A stretch of 52,558 nucleotides of DNA from Bacteroidales bacterium (lineage in GTDB: Bacteria; Bacteroidota; Bacteroidia; Bacteroidales; P3): positions 1-52,558 of the forward strand of contig JAFZPH010000052.1 of NCBI GenBank assembly GCA_017550405.1, in the 5' to 3' direction. The notes under the pieces are model-generated. The model was not told the origin of the DNA. It saw only the letters and a program-made list of their open reading frames with translations, and searched no databases. Positions 1 to 10,021 of the stretch are shown here, one piece after another (within the stretch, counting starts at the first letter, position 1; each line of letters opens with the position of its first letter). Both the position numbers and the translations under genes were made by a program.

Positions 1-129
1 GGCAAACTCGAAGGCATCAACAATAAAATCAAAACCATGAAACGCCAAGCCTATGGCTACAGAGACATGCCTTTCTTTAAACTCAAACTCCTCTCCCTAC
101 ACGTCTCCGCCTATCCATTTAGCGGATGA
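1..129 (+). CDS. ISL3-family transposase, C-terminal end (partial)
   Basis: The window opens inside a reading frame whose last 42 residues read GKLEGINNKIKTMKRQAYGY, then RDMPFFKLKL and a short tail before TGA at 127-129. The EGINNKIKTMKRQAYGYRD block is the conserved C-terminal signature of ISL3 (IS204/IS1001/IS1165-type) DDE transposases, enzymes that move their own insertion sequence. Only the tail is visible, so I cannot tell whether the element is complete; its body lies to the left of the window. No terminal inverted repeat can be recognised without the other end. The next gene's promoter begins only about 35 bases after the stop, so the element's right end may lie in or beside that promoter. 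Confidence 0.82.
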   Translation, partial: GKLEGINNKIKTMKRQAYGYRDMPFFKLKLLSLHVSAYPFSG

Positions 130-140
130 ACCTTATTTTT

Positions 141-170
141 TTGATATTAAAAGAAAAAAGAGTATCTTTG
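141..170 (+). promoter_or_regulatory. Bacteroidetes-type promoter of the two-gene T9SS unit
   Basis: A TATCTTTG -7 box at 163-170 fits the TAnnTTTG consensus, with a TTG at 141-143 about 19 bases upstream as the -33 element. The transcript would start near 177 and have a leader of about 80 bases before the ATG at 256. It lies directly after the transposase tail. Confidence 0.7.
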
Positions 171-255
171 TAGTCTTATAAATTGGGCATTTCCTCGACT
201 GTAGCCAAATAGATAGTTGGAAATGAAATAGTTGTTTATTTAATTAATATAGATT

Positions 256-1944
256 ATGAGTAAAAAAGTACGTTTTTTTGCAGTGATAACGGCTTTGTTT
301 ATCTTGCCGTTGTCGGTTGGTGCACAGGGGAAACCTTGTGAACCCATCGTTTTTCTGCCTTGGTGGGAGGATTTTCAGGCCTATCCACATAACACTACCC
401 CCCCTACGGAGCCTTTCTGCTGGCATTTCCAAGGGACGAACGAGCCTTCTATCGGTTCGTATAACATCAATGGGGGGTATCTGACCTGTATCCTCGACTT
501 GTACAGCACCGGTGAGACCTGGGCTGTGTTGCAGAACCCCTTCGACACTACCCTGCCGGTGAATCACCTCCAGGTGACGTTCAGTGCCGGTAAGTCGCGT
601 AACGATGCCTCGTTGAATTCGGATTTGATTATCGGCATCTGTAAGAATCCGACCAATCCGTTGGGCAACTTCACCCCGCTGGACACGGTGCTGGCTATTC
701 CTTACTGCTCGCCCGACACGATGGCTCGCTTCACGGTGGATTTCTCCGGGTATACGGATACGGGTCGTTACTTCTGTTTCCTGACCAAGCCGCTCCTGTC
801 GTCAGGCATTAATTTCTTGGCTATCGACAGTTTGGTGTTCAACTTCAACGACCACTGCATGGTGCCGCGCAATTTCCGTGTGGGTTTTGTGACCGACGAG
901 TCGGCCACTTTTGCCTGGGACCAGTACCGCTCGGGTCATGTCGAACTTGAGTACAAGACGTTGACCGACACCGTGTGGACAATGGTGCCTGCTTTGGGAA
1001 CCAACCACACCTACACCTCGTTCGCCCCCAACACTTCGTATATGGCACGTCTCCGTCAGGACTGCTCCCTGGCCTCAAATGGCTATTCGGACTGGTCCGA
1101 CACAATTTACTTCACTACGGACACCGTGCGTTGCCGTATGCCGTATGATTTGCTGTCGACCGAGATAGGCAATACCACTGCCACATTCCATTGGAATTCG
1201 GGCGGCTCGGCCACTACCTGGGAGGTGCATGTGTTCAACAGCACGTACGACCGTACCTACACCGCTACCAGCAATACCTATACGGTGACGGGTCTGTCGC
1301 ACGGCACGAACTACCGCGTGACGGTGCGTTCGATGTGCGATGCATCCAATACTTCCGACTGGACGGACACCATCATGATTACCACCAGCCAATGCTACCC
1401 CGTCAACAATGTGGTGGCCACCCCCGCCATCCACGAGGCACAGATTAACTGGACCGCAGGCACCAGCTCGACCGACGAGTGGGAGGTGTACTACGGCTTG
1501 GCCAGCTTTGCCGAAGGCGACGAGATGGGTGTGTTGCCCGTTTCGGGTACGCCCCATGTCAACATCACCGGACTGGACTCTGCCACCGCCTATACTGCCA
1601 AGGTTCGCACCCTCTGCGAAGGAGGCCGTTATAGCGAGTTCAAGTCGGTGACCTTCACAACGCTTGAAGGCCAGCGTCAGGGTATTGACGGTGTGGAGGC
1701 CATGCAGGTGAAGGTATATCCCAATCCCGCCAGCACGGCTACGACCATCGCCCTGAAGGGTGTGGAAGGCCGCGTGAACGTGTCTGTCATCTCTGTTGAC
1801 GGCCGCACATTGCAGACCTTCACCAAAGACTGCCCTGTCGACTGTGAGATACTGCTCGATGTCGAAGGGTTGGCACAGGGTGCCTATTTGCTGCGTGTTT
1901 ACAACGACAAAATTGACACTACGCACAGGTTTTATGTCCAATAA
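256..1944 (+). CDS. Secreted fibronectin type III protein with T9SS type A sorting domain
   Basis: The 562-aa product has a signal peptide (residues 1-23, ending VGA before QG), an N-terminal region of about 175 residues without a clear family, and three Fn3-like beta-sandwich repeats starting near residues 201, 293 and 380. Each repeat begins with Cys and carries the pattern W...Y.....T.Y.V.GL...T.Y...VR..C. The C-terminus holds the T9SS type A sorting domain: YPNPAS at about residue 488, DGRTLQ, and AQGAYLLRV before a short basic end. Family knowledge predicts export through the type IX system, with removal of this domain and attachment to the cell surface. It shares architecture with the next gene, whose ATG follows after 20 bases, so the two form an operon. 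The exact role (adhesin or surface layer component) cannot be read from the sequence. Confidence 0.85.
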   Translation: MSKKVRFFAVITALFILPLSVGAQGKPCEPIVFLPWWEDFQAYPHNTTPPTEPFCWHFQGTNEPSIGSYNINGGYLTCILDLYSTGETWAVLQNPFDTTLPVNHLQVTFSAGKSRNDASLNSDLIIGICKNPTNPLGNFTPLDTVLAIPYCSPDTMARFTVDFSGYTDTGRYFCFLTKPLLSSGINFLAIDSLVFNFNDHCMVPRNFRVGFVTDESATFAWDQYRSGHVELEYKTLTDTVWTMVPALGTNHTYTSFAPNTSYMARLRQDCSLASNGYSDWSDTIYFTTDTVRCRMPYDLLSTEIGNTTATFHWNSGGSATTWEVHVFNSTYDRTYTATSNTYTVTGLSHGTNYRVTVRSMCDASNTSDWTDTIMITTSQCYPVNNVVATPAIHEAQINWTAGTSSTDEWEVYYGLASFAEGDEMGVLPVSGTPHVNITGLDSATAYTAKVRTLCEGGRYSEFKSVTFTTLEGQRQGIDGVEAMQVKVYPNPASTATTIALKGVEGRVNVSVISVDGRTLQTFTKDCPVDCEILLDVEGLAQGAYLLRVYNDKIDTTHRFYVQ

Positions 1945-1964
1945 TTAATTAGCAAGTGTTTATC

Positions 1965-4900
1965 ATGAAAAATATATTGAAAAGATTCATGTTGTTAGCA
2001 GCCTTGGTGCTGCCATTGGCAACATGGGGACAGTCGTATCAGTCGGTTCCCTATACCACCGGTTTCGAGGGTCTCTCCACCGGTGACCAACCTACAGGCT
2101 GGGTAGCATACGAGAGTGTCACCACCAGTCTTGCCACCTTCCCCTGTGCCTACAACTGGTCAGGCAATGCCCGCAACGGCAGTGTGTACTATGAGTTTGA
2201 GTTCTCGTCGGGTTCGAGTGTCCGCACGTTGTTGGCGGCGACCTGCGAGTTTGCCAACCCCAGCAATCTGATGGTGGACTTCTATGCCTCTACCATTGCT
2301 TCCTATGCGCCCACGCTGTTCGAGGTGGGTGTGATGGAGGACAGTGTCTTTGTCCCCGTGGACACGGTGACGCTGACCAATGCCGGCTCGTTCAGCTCGT
2401 CGTCCTACTATCACTACCGGGTGTATCTGGTGGAATACTCGGGTCCCGGTCACCGCATCGCTTTCCGTGCTTATAAGAGCGGTTCGGGCCAGATGACCCT
2501 GTTCCTCGACGACATGACTATTACCACAGCGCCCACCTGCGCCTATATGCCCGGCACACCGAGTGCCACGGTCGATTCCAACAGTGCCAATCTGACCTGG
2601 AGTGCCCCCTCAGTCTCGGCTGGCTACTTCATTTATATGAACAACGACAGCTCCTGGTACTATTCCTCTACCAACAGCTATTCCTTCAATGGCTTAAATC
2701 CTAATACAACCTACAGCGGTTATGTCTACAACACCTGCGACGGCACCGATACCAGCGAGGCTGTCCCCTTCAGCTTCCGCACTGCCTGCGGTATGACTGT
2801 CCTCCCATTGGTCGAGGATTTCGAGTACAGCAGCAGTTTCCCTGCATGTTGGAATCTGACCGAATCGTCAGGCTCTTACCCTTATGTGAACTCCAGTTAT
2901 GGGCGCACAGGCCGCAGCATGTACATGTACGGCACAGGTATGTACCAGTCGTTTGCCACACCGCTTATCTACACCGATCTCAATCTGCTGCAAATCAAAT
3001 TCTGGGCCAGGAAATCCTCGTCCTACTATACTTCAGAGCTTGCTGTGGGATACACCACCAGTCTTGATTCAGTGGCCAATGCAGTGTATGTCGACACTAT
3101 TCAGTTGAACACCGACTACACTGAGTATCTATACCAGTTCGAGCAGGCTCCCGCCTCCAACGGCTATATTATTATCCGCAAGGCCTCTTATTCTGGCGAC
3201 TACAGTTCAATCTATATCGACGATATCGAGGTGGCGCTGGCACCCACCTGTGTGGCGATGCCGGGTACTCCCGTGGTCGAGACCGTCGACTCCAACAATG
3301 CTTTGCTCCGTTGGGACGCTGCATCGTTGGGCAGCTACTATGCGCTCTACGTCGAGCAGGACAATACTTGGTACACTAGCACAGACACAGTGTATACCAT
3401 CACCGGTCTGCAGCCTAACACCTATTACTCGGGCCGCCTCTACAACATCTGCTCGGCAGGCGATACCAGCAACTGCACCTACTTCAGCTTCCGCACTACC
3501 TGCGGCACCACCCATCTGCCCTTGGTTGAAGATTTCGATAGTTACAGTGGGGCGTTTCCCTCCTGCTGGCGCATCACCGAATCCTCCGGCAGCTATCCCT
3601 CCGTCAGCACCAGTGCCGGACGCAGCGGCTACGGACTATATCATTACAACTACAACACCCACATCTCGGTGGCTTCGCCCCGTATCGAACAGCCCATCAA
3701 CACCATCGAGACCAAGTTCTGGGCTCGTGAATCCAGCAATACCGGTATGAGTGTGGCTGTTGGCTATGTCACCAATCTCGACTCTGTGGCCACCAGTGCC
3801 GTGTGGGTTGATACGTTCACTATGACCACCACTTGGACTGAGTATACCGCTTCTTTCAGCCATCTCAATACTGATGATACTGGATTTGTTGTCTACCGCA
3901 AACTTTCTGGTGGCTACAACTATGTTTATATCGACGATATCACCATCCGCGAAGTCAGTTCGTGTGCCAATCCCGAGAATCTGTTCTCCACCGGCACCGC
4001 CTCGGGCGAGATGAGCCTGGCTTGGAACGACACCCTCGGCTCGTCGTGGGAGGTGGTCTACGGCCCCGTGGGATTCAACCCCGACACCGTTGTGTCCAAC
4101 ACGGTCACAGTCTCGGTGCCTTACGTCACAATTACCGGACTTGCGGACTCTGTCACTTACGACTTCTATGTCCGCACCCTCTGCACGGGCGAGAACAGCT
4201 ATTGGCAGGGTCCCTACACCGCCCGCCCCAACCTCTATGTGATGACTGCCAACACCAGCGACACCGTCTCTATGTGCGGTGGCACGATTGTCGACGACGG
4301 TGGACTCTCCGGCAACTATTCCTATAGCCAGAACTCCATCCTCGTGGTCTATCCCACCGACAACACACAGACCATCCGCATCCGTGGTAGCTATCATACC
4401 TATTCCACTTCCGCCACCTATGGCGAGCTCACCCTTTACGAGGGAGCAGGCACTACTGGACGTGTGCTGGGCACCTATACCGGTCAGGACACCATTAATG
4501 TTGTCTCGCTCGAGGGTGCTGTCACCGTCAAATTCAGCGCCAACGGCTACAGCGATTACTACACCTCTTCGGGCTATGCACTCTCCGTCAGCTGCGAACC
4601 CCTTTCCTCCTGCAACCCCGTCTACAATGTCGAAGTCAGCAATGTGGCAGGCTCGTCGGCTACCATCAGTTGGGAGTATGGCACCGTTATCACGCCTCAA
4701 GGCTTCTCCATCACCGTCACCGACACCGCCCTGTCGTCCTCTACCACCTACACGGTGGCAGACACGGTGCGCAGCTATCAGATAACCGGCCTCACGCAGA
4801 CCACTACCTACTACGTCTCCATCACAGCCATCTGTTCCGCTACCGATGTCAGCAACCCCGAAGGCCTCCACTTCACCACCACCTGCTACGTGGGCGGAGA

Positions 4901-7900
4901 GATTGTGGTTGGCGAAGGCAATGCCACTTCGAGCAACTATCCAATCAACACCTATTACAGATACACCCTCTGTCAGATTCTCTACGACAATATCGAGGTG
5001 GCTTCGCTTACCGACACCATCTTTGGCATCAAACTCTATCAGGCATCAGGTCCCTCCACCAGTCGCGATGTGGTCATCTATCTCGACACCACCACCCGTA
5101 CCATCCTCAGCGGCACCAGCGATTACGTACCCATGGACAGCTCCAAGATGGTGTACTCCGGTACCTGCTCCGTGCAGCAAGGGTGGAATACCTTCACCTT
5201 CACCACCCCCTGGGTCCGCCCCAATGCCACTACCAATCTCCTTCTCACCTTCGACGACAACACTGGCAGCTATTCCAGCACTTCCAACTGGCAGGCCACC
5301 AGCGGCCAAACGGGTCATACCCTTTATGCCTATGGCGACGGTACCAACTACGACCCATTGAACAACTCCTCCTCGCTTACCGCCACCGGTACCCGTCCCG
5401 ATGTGCTCTTCATTGCCCCTTGTGGCGATGCCAGCTGTGTACCTCCCAGTGTCACTGTCGGTACCACCACCTCCACCACCGTCACGCTCAACTGGGTGCC
5501 CGGTCTCACCGAGACGGCTTGGGTAGTGGAGTATCGTCCTGCTGCCGACACCACCTGGACTGTGGCCGTGGCTAACACCTCCGCCAACACCTATACCATT
5601 ACCGGTCTCTTTGCCAATACCTCCTATGCCTTCCGCGTGGGTAGCCTCTGCGCCACCACCACCGAGGTGCCTTACAGCTCGGTATCGGCTCGCACGGCTT
5701 GCGATGTGATGAGCCGTAGCACGCTCCCCTTGGTCGAGAATTTCGAGAGCTATTCCACCGGCGACATCCCCAACTGCTGGCAGGTGCCCATGGCTGGCAC
5801 TAGCGGCTCCGGCAGCTTCCCCTCGTGCTATAACTATTCCTACAATGCCCATAACGGCAGTGTTTATTTCGAGATGGAGAGCGACAACGGCCAGACCGAG
5901 ATTTTCACCCTTCCGGCTATCGACACCATCGACGGCCTCGAGGTCAGCTTCTATGCCGCAAGCTACAGCTACTATGCCCCCAATGCTTTTGAAATGGGTG
6001 TATGGGAAGGCGATTCCCTCTTCGTGGTGCTCGACACCATCGAGCTCGACTACTCGGGCTATTTCGTCTACAACCCCTATTATCTCCGCATCAATTACAG
6101 CGGAACTGGCAACCGTATCGCCTTCCGTGCCACAGGTAACAGCTATACCATCTTCCTTGATGATTTCCGCGTCCATGTTCCCAACCCCTGCGACTCTGTC
6201 AATAACATCGTATTCGATACCATCGGCATGTCGCGTCTCTCCATTTCATGGATCGATACGGCCAACCGTGGCAGCTATACAGTCAAAATCGGTACTGAGA
6301 ACAACCCCGCCACCGCATTCTTCACCGGCACCACTACTGCCACTCACTACACCTTCACCGGTCTCACCGGCCTCACCACCTACTATGTATGGGTCTATGC
6401 CAACTGTGCCGAGGGCATGAGCGACTATATCACTGCCTCCAACACCACGCTGGCCTCCGACCCGCACTACCTGCCTTACGTCAACGACTTCGAGGACACA
6501 ACCAATCTCTTCTCCGTCTATCAGCGTTCCGGCTCCAACACTTGGTTCATGGGTTCTGCTGTCAACCACGGTGGTAGCCGCAGCATGTATGTCACCAACG
6601 ACGGCGGTGTCACCAACGCCTACAACATCACCAACCAGTCCATCTCCTTCGCCATGACTTACCTCCAGGTACCTTACGACAGCTCATACGCCATCAGCTA
6701 CGACTGGCGTTGTCAGGGTGAAGGCAGCTACGACCTCATGCGTCTGGCGCTCGTCCCCGAGGAATACGACTTCACCAACTCCTTCACTGCCATCAACCGC
6801 TACAGCAACACCCTGCCCACAGGCTGGATTGCCCTCGACGGTGGCAAGAAGAACCTGCACAACACTTGGCAGCACGAGGAGCGTTCGGTCCAGATACCTG
6901 CTGGCAACTACTACTTGACCATTGTCTGGATCAACGACAACCATTTTGGCACTGCTCCCGCTGCAGCCATCGACAACATCTTCTTCGACCTCCTCACATG
7001 CCCCGCTCCCGAGAACCTCACCGCTACCGCTACCAGTTCTCATTCCATCGATGTCAGCTGGTCGGCCGGTGCTGCCAGCTCGTGGATTGTTGAATACGGT
7101 GTGACCGGATTCTCGCGCGGCACAGGCACCACCACCACCGTTTCCACCACCACCGTCACCCTCAACAGCCTTGCCCCCGCCACCTCCTACGACATCTATG
7201 TCCGTCCCATCTGCAGCGCTACCGATACAGGCTTTGTGGCTATGACCACCTGTCTCACCGGCTGCGACAGCATCATCACCGAGTTCCCATGGGTTGAGGA
7301 CTTCGAAAACGGCATCTCGTGCTGGGATCAGTACTACATGCGCGGCACCGTGGCCTGGACCACCGGCTGGGGCGGCAACGCCTACGGCGGTATTTCGGGT
7401 GCTGCTACCGGCAGGTACAATGCACGCTTCACCTGCAACAGCTATAACTCCTACACCACCTACCTCATCACTCCCATGCTCGACATTCAGAGTGAGGACG
7501 CCGTCATGATGACGTTCTACCATGCCCAGCCCGCTTGGGGCTCCGACCAGGACACCCTCGCCGTGCTCTACCGCACCTCTCCCGACTCCGCATGGCATTA
7601 CCTCGCTTCGTGGAACTCGAATATTGACCACTGGCAGGCCGACACCGTCATGCTGCCCAACACCTCCTCCACCTATCAGGTGGCCTTCATGGCCCACTCC
7701 GGCTTCGGTCTTGGCATCCTGCTCGACAGCATCGTTGTGTATGGCTCCGAGACCTGCACCCGTCCCACTGTCGCCAATGCCAATGTAGGGTCCACCTCCG
7801 TGGCTGTCACCTGGACCAGTCCGGCCGCCAACTTCGACGTGGCCATCAAGCCCGCCGATGCCACCAGCTGGCCTGCCCCCACACGCATCAGCAGCCATAC

Positions 7901-8828
7901 CTACACCTTCACTGGCCTTGAGCCCACCACGCAGTACACCTACCGCATCCGTAGCATCTGCAGCGACACCTCCATCTCCTTCTGGACCACTTCCAACTGC
8001 ATCACCGATACCCTCGTGTGCTTCGTGCCGGAGAATCTCTCCATCTCGGATGTCGATTTCGAGAGCGTCACCGTCACCTGGACACCCGACGTCACCAACC
8101 ATGCGTTGGCCTATGTAGTCAATGTCTACAACGCTGTAGTCAATATCTTCGACACTGTGTATAGTTCCAATGTCACCATCCGTGGACTCTACTCCGAGAT
8201 GGATTACAATGTCCGTGTGCGTTCGGCTTGCTCCGCCACCACCTATAGCGACTGGTGCGAAGCCGTGCCCTTCAGCACCTCCTCTTGCCAGCCTGTGGCC
8301 AATGTGTCCGCCAGCGTTATCACCGACTGTTCCGCTATCCTCGCATGGACTCCCCAAGGCGATGCCACCCGTTGGGAAGTGGAGTATGGCTTCAACGGTT
8401 TCGACGTAGGTGCCGGCACGACGGTCACTGTAACTGAACCCACACTCACCATCGTCGGTCTCCAAGACGAGACAGGATATGATGCCTACGTGCGTTCGGT
8501 CTGCTCCGACGATGTCTTCAGCTCATGGTCCAGAGTCTCGTTCACCACCCTGCCTTATGTCGGCATATCCGATGTTGAAGGCGATGTGTCCTGCACCATC
8601 TACCCCAACCCCGCTAGTACGGAGACCACCATCAGCGTCAGCGGCGCCAACGGACTGGTGCGCATAGCAGTGGTTGACATGAACGGACGCACTGTAGCCT
8701 CCGACGAGCTCTCCTGCTCGGCCGACTGCACCAAACAGATGACCGTGGAGGGACTTGCCCAGGGTGCCTACTTTGTCCGCATCGTGGGCGACAACATCAA
8801 CATCGTGCGCAAACTCGTGGTCCGCTAA
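1965..8828 (+). CDS. Giant secreted choice-of-anchor J / Fn3 repeat protein, T9SS type A
   Basis: I start at ATG 1965 (MKNILKRFMLLAALVLPL, a good signal peptide ending in TWGQ) rather than the in-frame GTG at 1956; this gives 2287 aa. The body alternates two modules: about six MAM-like 'choice-of-anchor J' domains, recognised by LPLVEDFE...CW or close variants (coding near 2045, 2805, 3513, 5725, 6470 and 7285), and Cys-led Fn3 domains ending in T.Y...VR..C. A CUB-like domain (CGGTIVDDGGLSGNYS) lies near residue 771. The last 80 residues are a T9SS type A sorting domain with YPNPAS near residue 2213, NGRTV and AQGAYFVRI. It is probably a surface-displayed adhesin or glycan-binding protein; that is inference from the architecture. 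The C-terminal domain closely resembles that of the preceding gene. Confidence 0.85.
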   Translation: MKNILKRFMLLAALVLPLATWGQSYQSVPYTTGFEGLSTGDQPTGWVAYESVTTSLATFPCAYNWSGNARNGSVYYEFEFSSGSSVRTLLAATCEFANPSNLMVDFYASTIASYAPTLFEVGVMEDSVFVPVDTVTLTNAGSFSSSSYYHYRVYLVEYSGPGHRIAFRAYKSGSGQMTLFLDDMTITTAPTCAYMPGTPSATVDSNSANLTWSAPSVSAGYFIYMNNDSSWYYSSTNSYSFNGLNPNTTYSGYVYNTCDGTDTSEAVPFSFRTACGMTVLPLVEDFEYSSSFPACWNLTESSGSYPYVNSSYGRTGRSMYMYGTGMYQSFATPLIYTDLNLLQIKFWARKSSSYYTSELAVGYTTSLDSVANAVYVDTIQLNTDYTEYLYQFEQAPASNGYIIIRKASYSGDYSSIYIDDIEVALAPTCVAMPGTPVVETVDSNNALLRWDAASLGSYYALYVEQDNTWYTSTDTVYTITGLQPNTYYSGRLYNICSAGDTSNCTYFSFRTTCGTTHLPLVEDFDSYSGAFPSCWRITESSGSYPSVSTSAGRSGYGLYHYNYNTHISVASPRIEQPINTIETKFWARESSNTGMSVAVGYVTNLDSVATSAVWVDTFTMTTTWTEYTASFSHLNTDDTGFVVYRKLSGGYNYVYIDDITIREVSSCANPENLFSTGTASGEMSLAWNDTLGSSWEVVYGPVGFNPDTVVSNTVTVSVPYVTITGLADSVTYDFYVRTLCTGENSYWQGPYTARPNLYVMTANTSDTVSMCGGTIVDDGGLSGNYSYSQNSILVVYPTDNTQTIRIRGSYHTYSTSATYGELTLYEGAGTTGRVLGTYTGQDTINVVSLEGAVTVKFSANGYSDYYTSSGYALSVSCEPLSSCNPVYNVEVSNVAGSSATISWEYGTVITPQGFSITVTDTALSSSTTYTVADTVRSYQITGLTQTTTYYVSITAICSATDVSNPEGLHFTTTCYVGGEIVVGEGNATSSNYPINTYYRYTLCQILYDNIEVASLTDTIFGIKLYQASGPSTSRDVVIYLDTTTRTILSGTSDYVPMDSSKMVYSGTCSVQQGWNTFTFTTPWVRPNATTNLLLTFDDNTGSYSSTSNWQATSGQTGHTLYAYGDGTNYDPLNNSSSLTATGTRPDVLFIAPCGDASCVPPSVTVGTTTSTTVTLNWVPGLTETAWVVEYRPAADTTWTVAVANTSANTYTITGLFANTSYAFRVGSLCATTTEVPYSSVSARTACDVMSRSTLPLVENFESYSTGDIPNCWQVPMAGTSGSGSFPSCYNYSYNAHNGSVYFEMESDNGQTEIFTLPAIDTIDGLEVSFYAASYSYYAPNAFEMGVWEGDSLFVVLDTIELDYSGYFVYNPYYLRINYSGTGNRIAFRATGNSYTIFLDDFRVHVPNPCDSVNNIVFDTIGMSRLSISWIDTANRGSYTVKIGTENNPATAFFTGTTTATHYTFTGLTGLTTYYVWVYANCAEGMSDYITASNTTLASDPHYLPYVNDFEDTTNLFSVYQRSGSNTWFMGSAVNHGGSRSMYVTNDGGVTNAYNITNQSISFAMTYLQVPYDSSYAISYDWRCQGEGSYDLMRLALVPEEYDFTNSFTAINRYSNTLPTGWIALDGGKKNLHNTWQHEERSVQIPAGNYYLTIVWINDNHFGTAPAAAIDNIFFDLLTCPAPENLTATATSSHSIDVSWSAGAASSWIVEYGVTGFSRGTGTTTTVSTTTVTLNSLAPATSYDIYVRPICSATDTGFVAMTTCLTGCDSIITEFPWVEDFENGISCWDQYYMRGTVAWTTGWGGNAYGGISGAATGRYNARFTCNSYNSYTTYLITPMLDIQSEDAVMMTFYHAQPAWGSDQDTLAVLYRTSPDSAWHYLASWNSNIDHWQADTVMLPNTSSTYQVAFMAHSGFGLGILLDSIVVYGSETCTRPTVANANVGSTSVAVTWTSPAANFDVAIKPADATSWPAPTRISSHTYTFTGLEPTTQYTYRIRSICSDTSISFWTTSNCITDTLVCFVPENLSISDVDFESVTVTWTPDVTNHALAYVVNVYNAVVNIFDTVYSSNVTIRGLYSEMDYNVRVRSACSATTYSDWCEAVPFSTSSCQPVANVSASVITDCSAILAWTPQGDATRWEVEYGFNGFDVGAGTTVTVTEPTLTIVGLQDETGYDAYVRSVCSDDVFSSWSRVSFTTLPYVGISDVEGDVSCTIYPNPASTETTISVSGANGLVRIAVVDMNGRTVASDELSCSADCTKQMTVEGLAQGAYFVRIVGDNINIVRKLVVR

Positions 8829-8903
8829 CCACCCGTAGCAATACCCGTGGAGGCAGCCGCTTATGTCTGCCATGACAACGGCTCCGCCACACCACTCCGA
8901 AGA

Positions 8904-8934
8904 GGGGGCACCCGCTGGGTGCCCCCTGTATTTT
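8904..8934 (+). terminator. Rho-independent terminator after the T9SS unit
   Basis: A perfect 10-bp stem, GGGGGCACCC (8904-8913) and GGGTGCCCCC (8917-8926), with a GCT loop is followed by TGTATTTT. It lies about 75 bases after the stop codon at 8828. Confidence 0.8.
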
Positions 8935-9290
8935 CCTTCTTCAATCCTTCTTCGAAATCCTTGCAACTACCACAAAATCACCACTTTACCTAAAATCAAC
9001 CAAACCAACTGAAAAATCAACCCGTTAACCCTCAGCCTACATCCACTCCAATTTTCAATTTTCTCCTTTCAATTTTCAATTCCCGATTCCTCACCGCGTC
9101 AGCCGTCCCCTTTTGAAAGGGGAGAAAGAAAGACCCAGTGAGTCTTTCGCCAGCGAGTGAGGCGATGAGCCGAAGAGCGGAATACTCTTTCCCTCTAACG
9201 CCTCCTCAAAATACCGGGGTATGTCCCTATTTTTAATTTTAAATTATTTCTCACACCCCCCCCTTTCCTCGAGGGCGATTAATTTGTGAC
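8935..9290. other. Gene-free interval, simple sequence
   Basis: I see no gene here. The left part is low-complexity sequence built from AATTTTCAATT-like units (about 9051-9080), a near copy of which occurs at about 13588-13630. A small perfect hairpin, GAAAGAC/GTCTTTC, lies at 9128-9148. On the minus strand this is the sequence just downstream of the cobalamin riboswitch, where a regulated gene would be expected; all frames there are broken. Confidence 0.6.
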
Positions 9291-9458
9291 TTGGCAGGTC
9301 TTCTGACTCGCCCCGTCGGGTTCCAGCCTTCCCATTGCCGCTATTGCGCAACACAGTGGCTTTCATCTTCGTAACTCGACTCTCGAAGCTCACAGCAGCG
9401 GGACTGTTGCCGACTCTCACGGCATTCCCTTTTCACGCCTTCGTGGCGACCAAATCGG
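9291..9458 (-). promoter_or_regulatory. Cobalamin (adenosylcobalamin) riboswitch, orphan
   Basis: Read on the minus strand this stretch has the conserved core of the cobalamin aptamer in order: AAAGGGAAtgCcGTGAgAgTC (9439-9419 region), CAGTCCCGCTGCTGTGA, the B12 box GCCACTG (complement of CAGTGGC near 9354-9360), GGGAAGGC, and the 3' closing block GAGTCAGAAGACCTGCC ending at 9293. Such aptamers normally switch off B12 uptake or synthesis genes (btuB-type TonB receptors in Bacteroidetes) when B12 is plentiful. Here nothing codes for protein downstream on the minus strand: the next 460 bases are gene-free and then run antisense into the 3' end of the giant T9SS gene. It lies 3' of the DUF1573 operon on the same strand. 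Confidence 0.88.
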
Positions 9459-9532
9459 CTGTAAAAGTACAACTTTTTTCCGACATACAGAGAAAAAAAA
9501 CAAACAACAATTGGTTCAGCCGTTATTTCCAA

Positions 9533-9991
9533 CTACAGATGCCATCGACTGCGTAAGGCAGGCGAAGACACCTTTTGCCTCTTACCTGCGTCCACAACGG
9601 AGCCTTTAATATATAACAGTACATAAGAGCTATTTGAGGCGTTACAATACACTGCAACCGTTTTCCTAAATGGTCCAATAGTAGCGGCTCTAAACTCTAC
9701 CGTTATCAACCCTTTTTCATTTGGCATGACGGGTTTAGCCGTCCATTTTGGAGAAGTACATCCACATGAAGTTCTAACATCGGATATAATAAGAGGTTCC
9801 GTTCCTAGATTTCTAAAGCAAAAACTATAACGAGCACACTCCCTCCTACTCAATACACCAAAATCATGCTCTTTCTGTGCAAAATGAATTATCGGCCCTT
9901 TTTCCTGCCCAAAGGCAAAATCCACTGGGATAAGAAACAATAGTACAAATATGACTTTATGAAATAAGCCAAAACGCAACGAACTATTCAC
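9533..9991 (-). CDS. DUF1573 domain protein, secreted
   Basis: The 152-aa product has a signal peptide (MNSSLRFGLFHKVIFVLLFL to about residue 28, ending AFG before QE) and one DUF1573 domain: HDFGVLSRRECARYSFCFRN, EPLIISDVRTSCGCTSP, then a beta-strand pattern ending LYIKGSV. The DUF1573 fold is an Ig-like (ASH/MSP type) sandwich common in Bacteroidetes periplasmic proteins; no reaction is known. The last 20 residues after KGSV are basic and unrelated to the family. It is the third gene of a minus-strand operon, 30 bases after the 397-aa lipoprotein gene, so the three products probably act together in the envelope. Confidence 0.8.
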   Translation of the reverse strand: MNSSLRFGLFHKVIFVLLFLIPVDFAFGQEKGPIIHFAQKEHDFGVLSRRECARYSFCFRNLGTEPLIISDVRTSCGCTSPKWTAKPVMPNEKGLITVEFRAATIGPFRKTVAVYCNASNSSYVLLYIKGSVVDAGKRQKVSSPALRSRWHL

Positions 9992-10021
9992 TAATGTTTT
10001 TTACTTTTTTACTTTCAAAAT

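Noticed and set aside
6684..8465. Long minus-strand open frame (593 codons) opposite the giant T9SS gene, and a similar one at 5046-6176
   Set aside because: Shadow of a G+C-biased coding strand: Gly/Val/Asp-rich without domains, no promoter, and the plus-strand frame has clear domains throughout.
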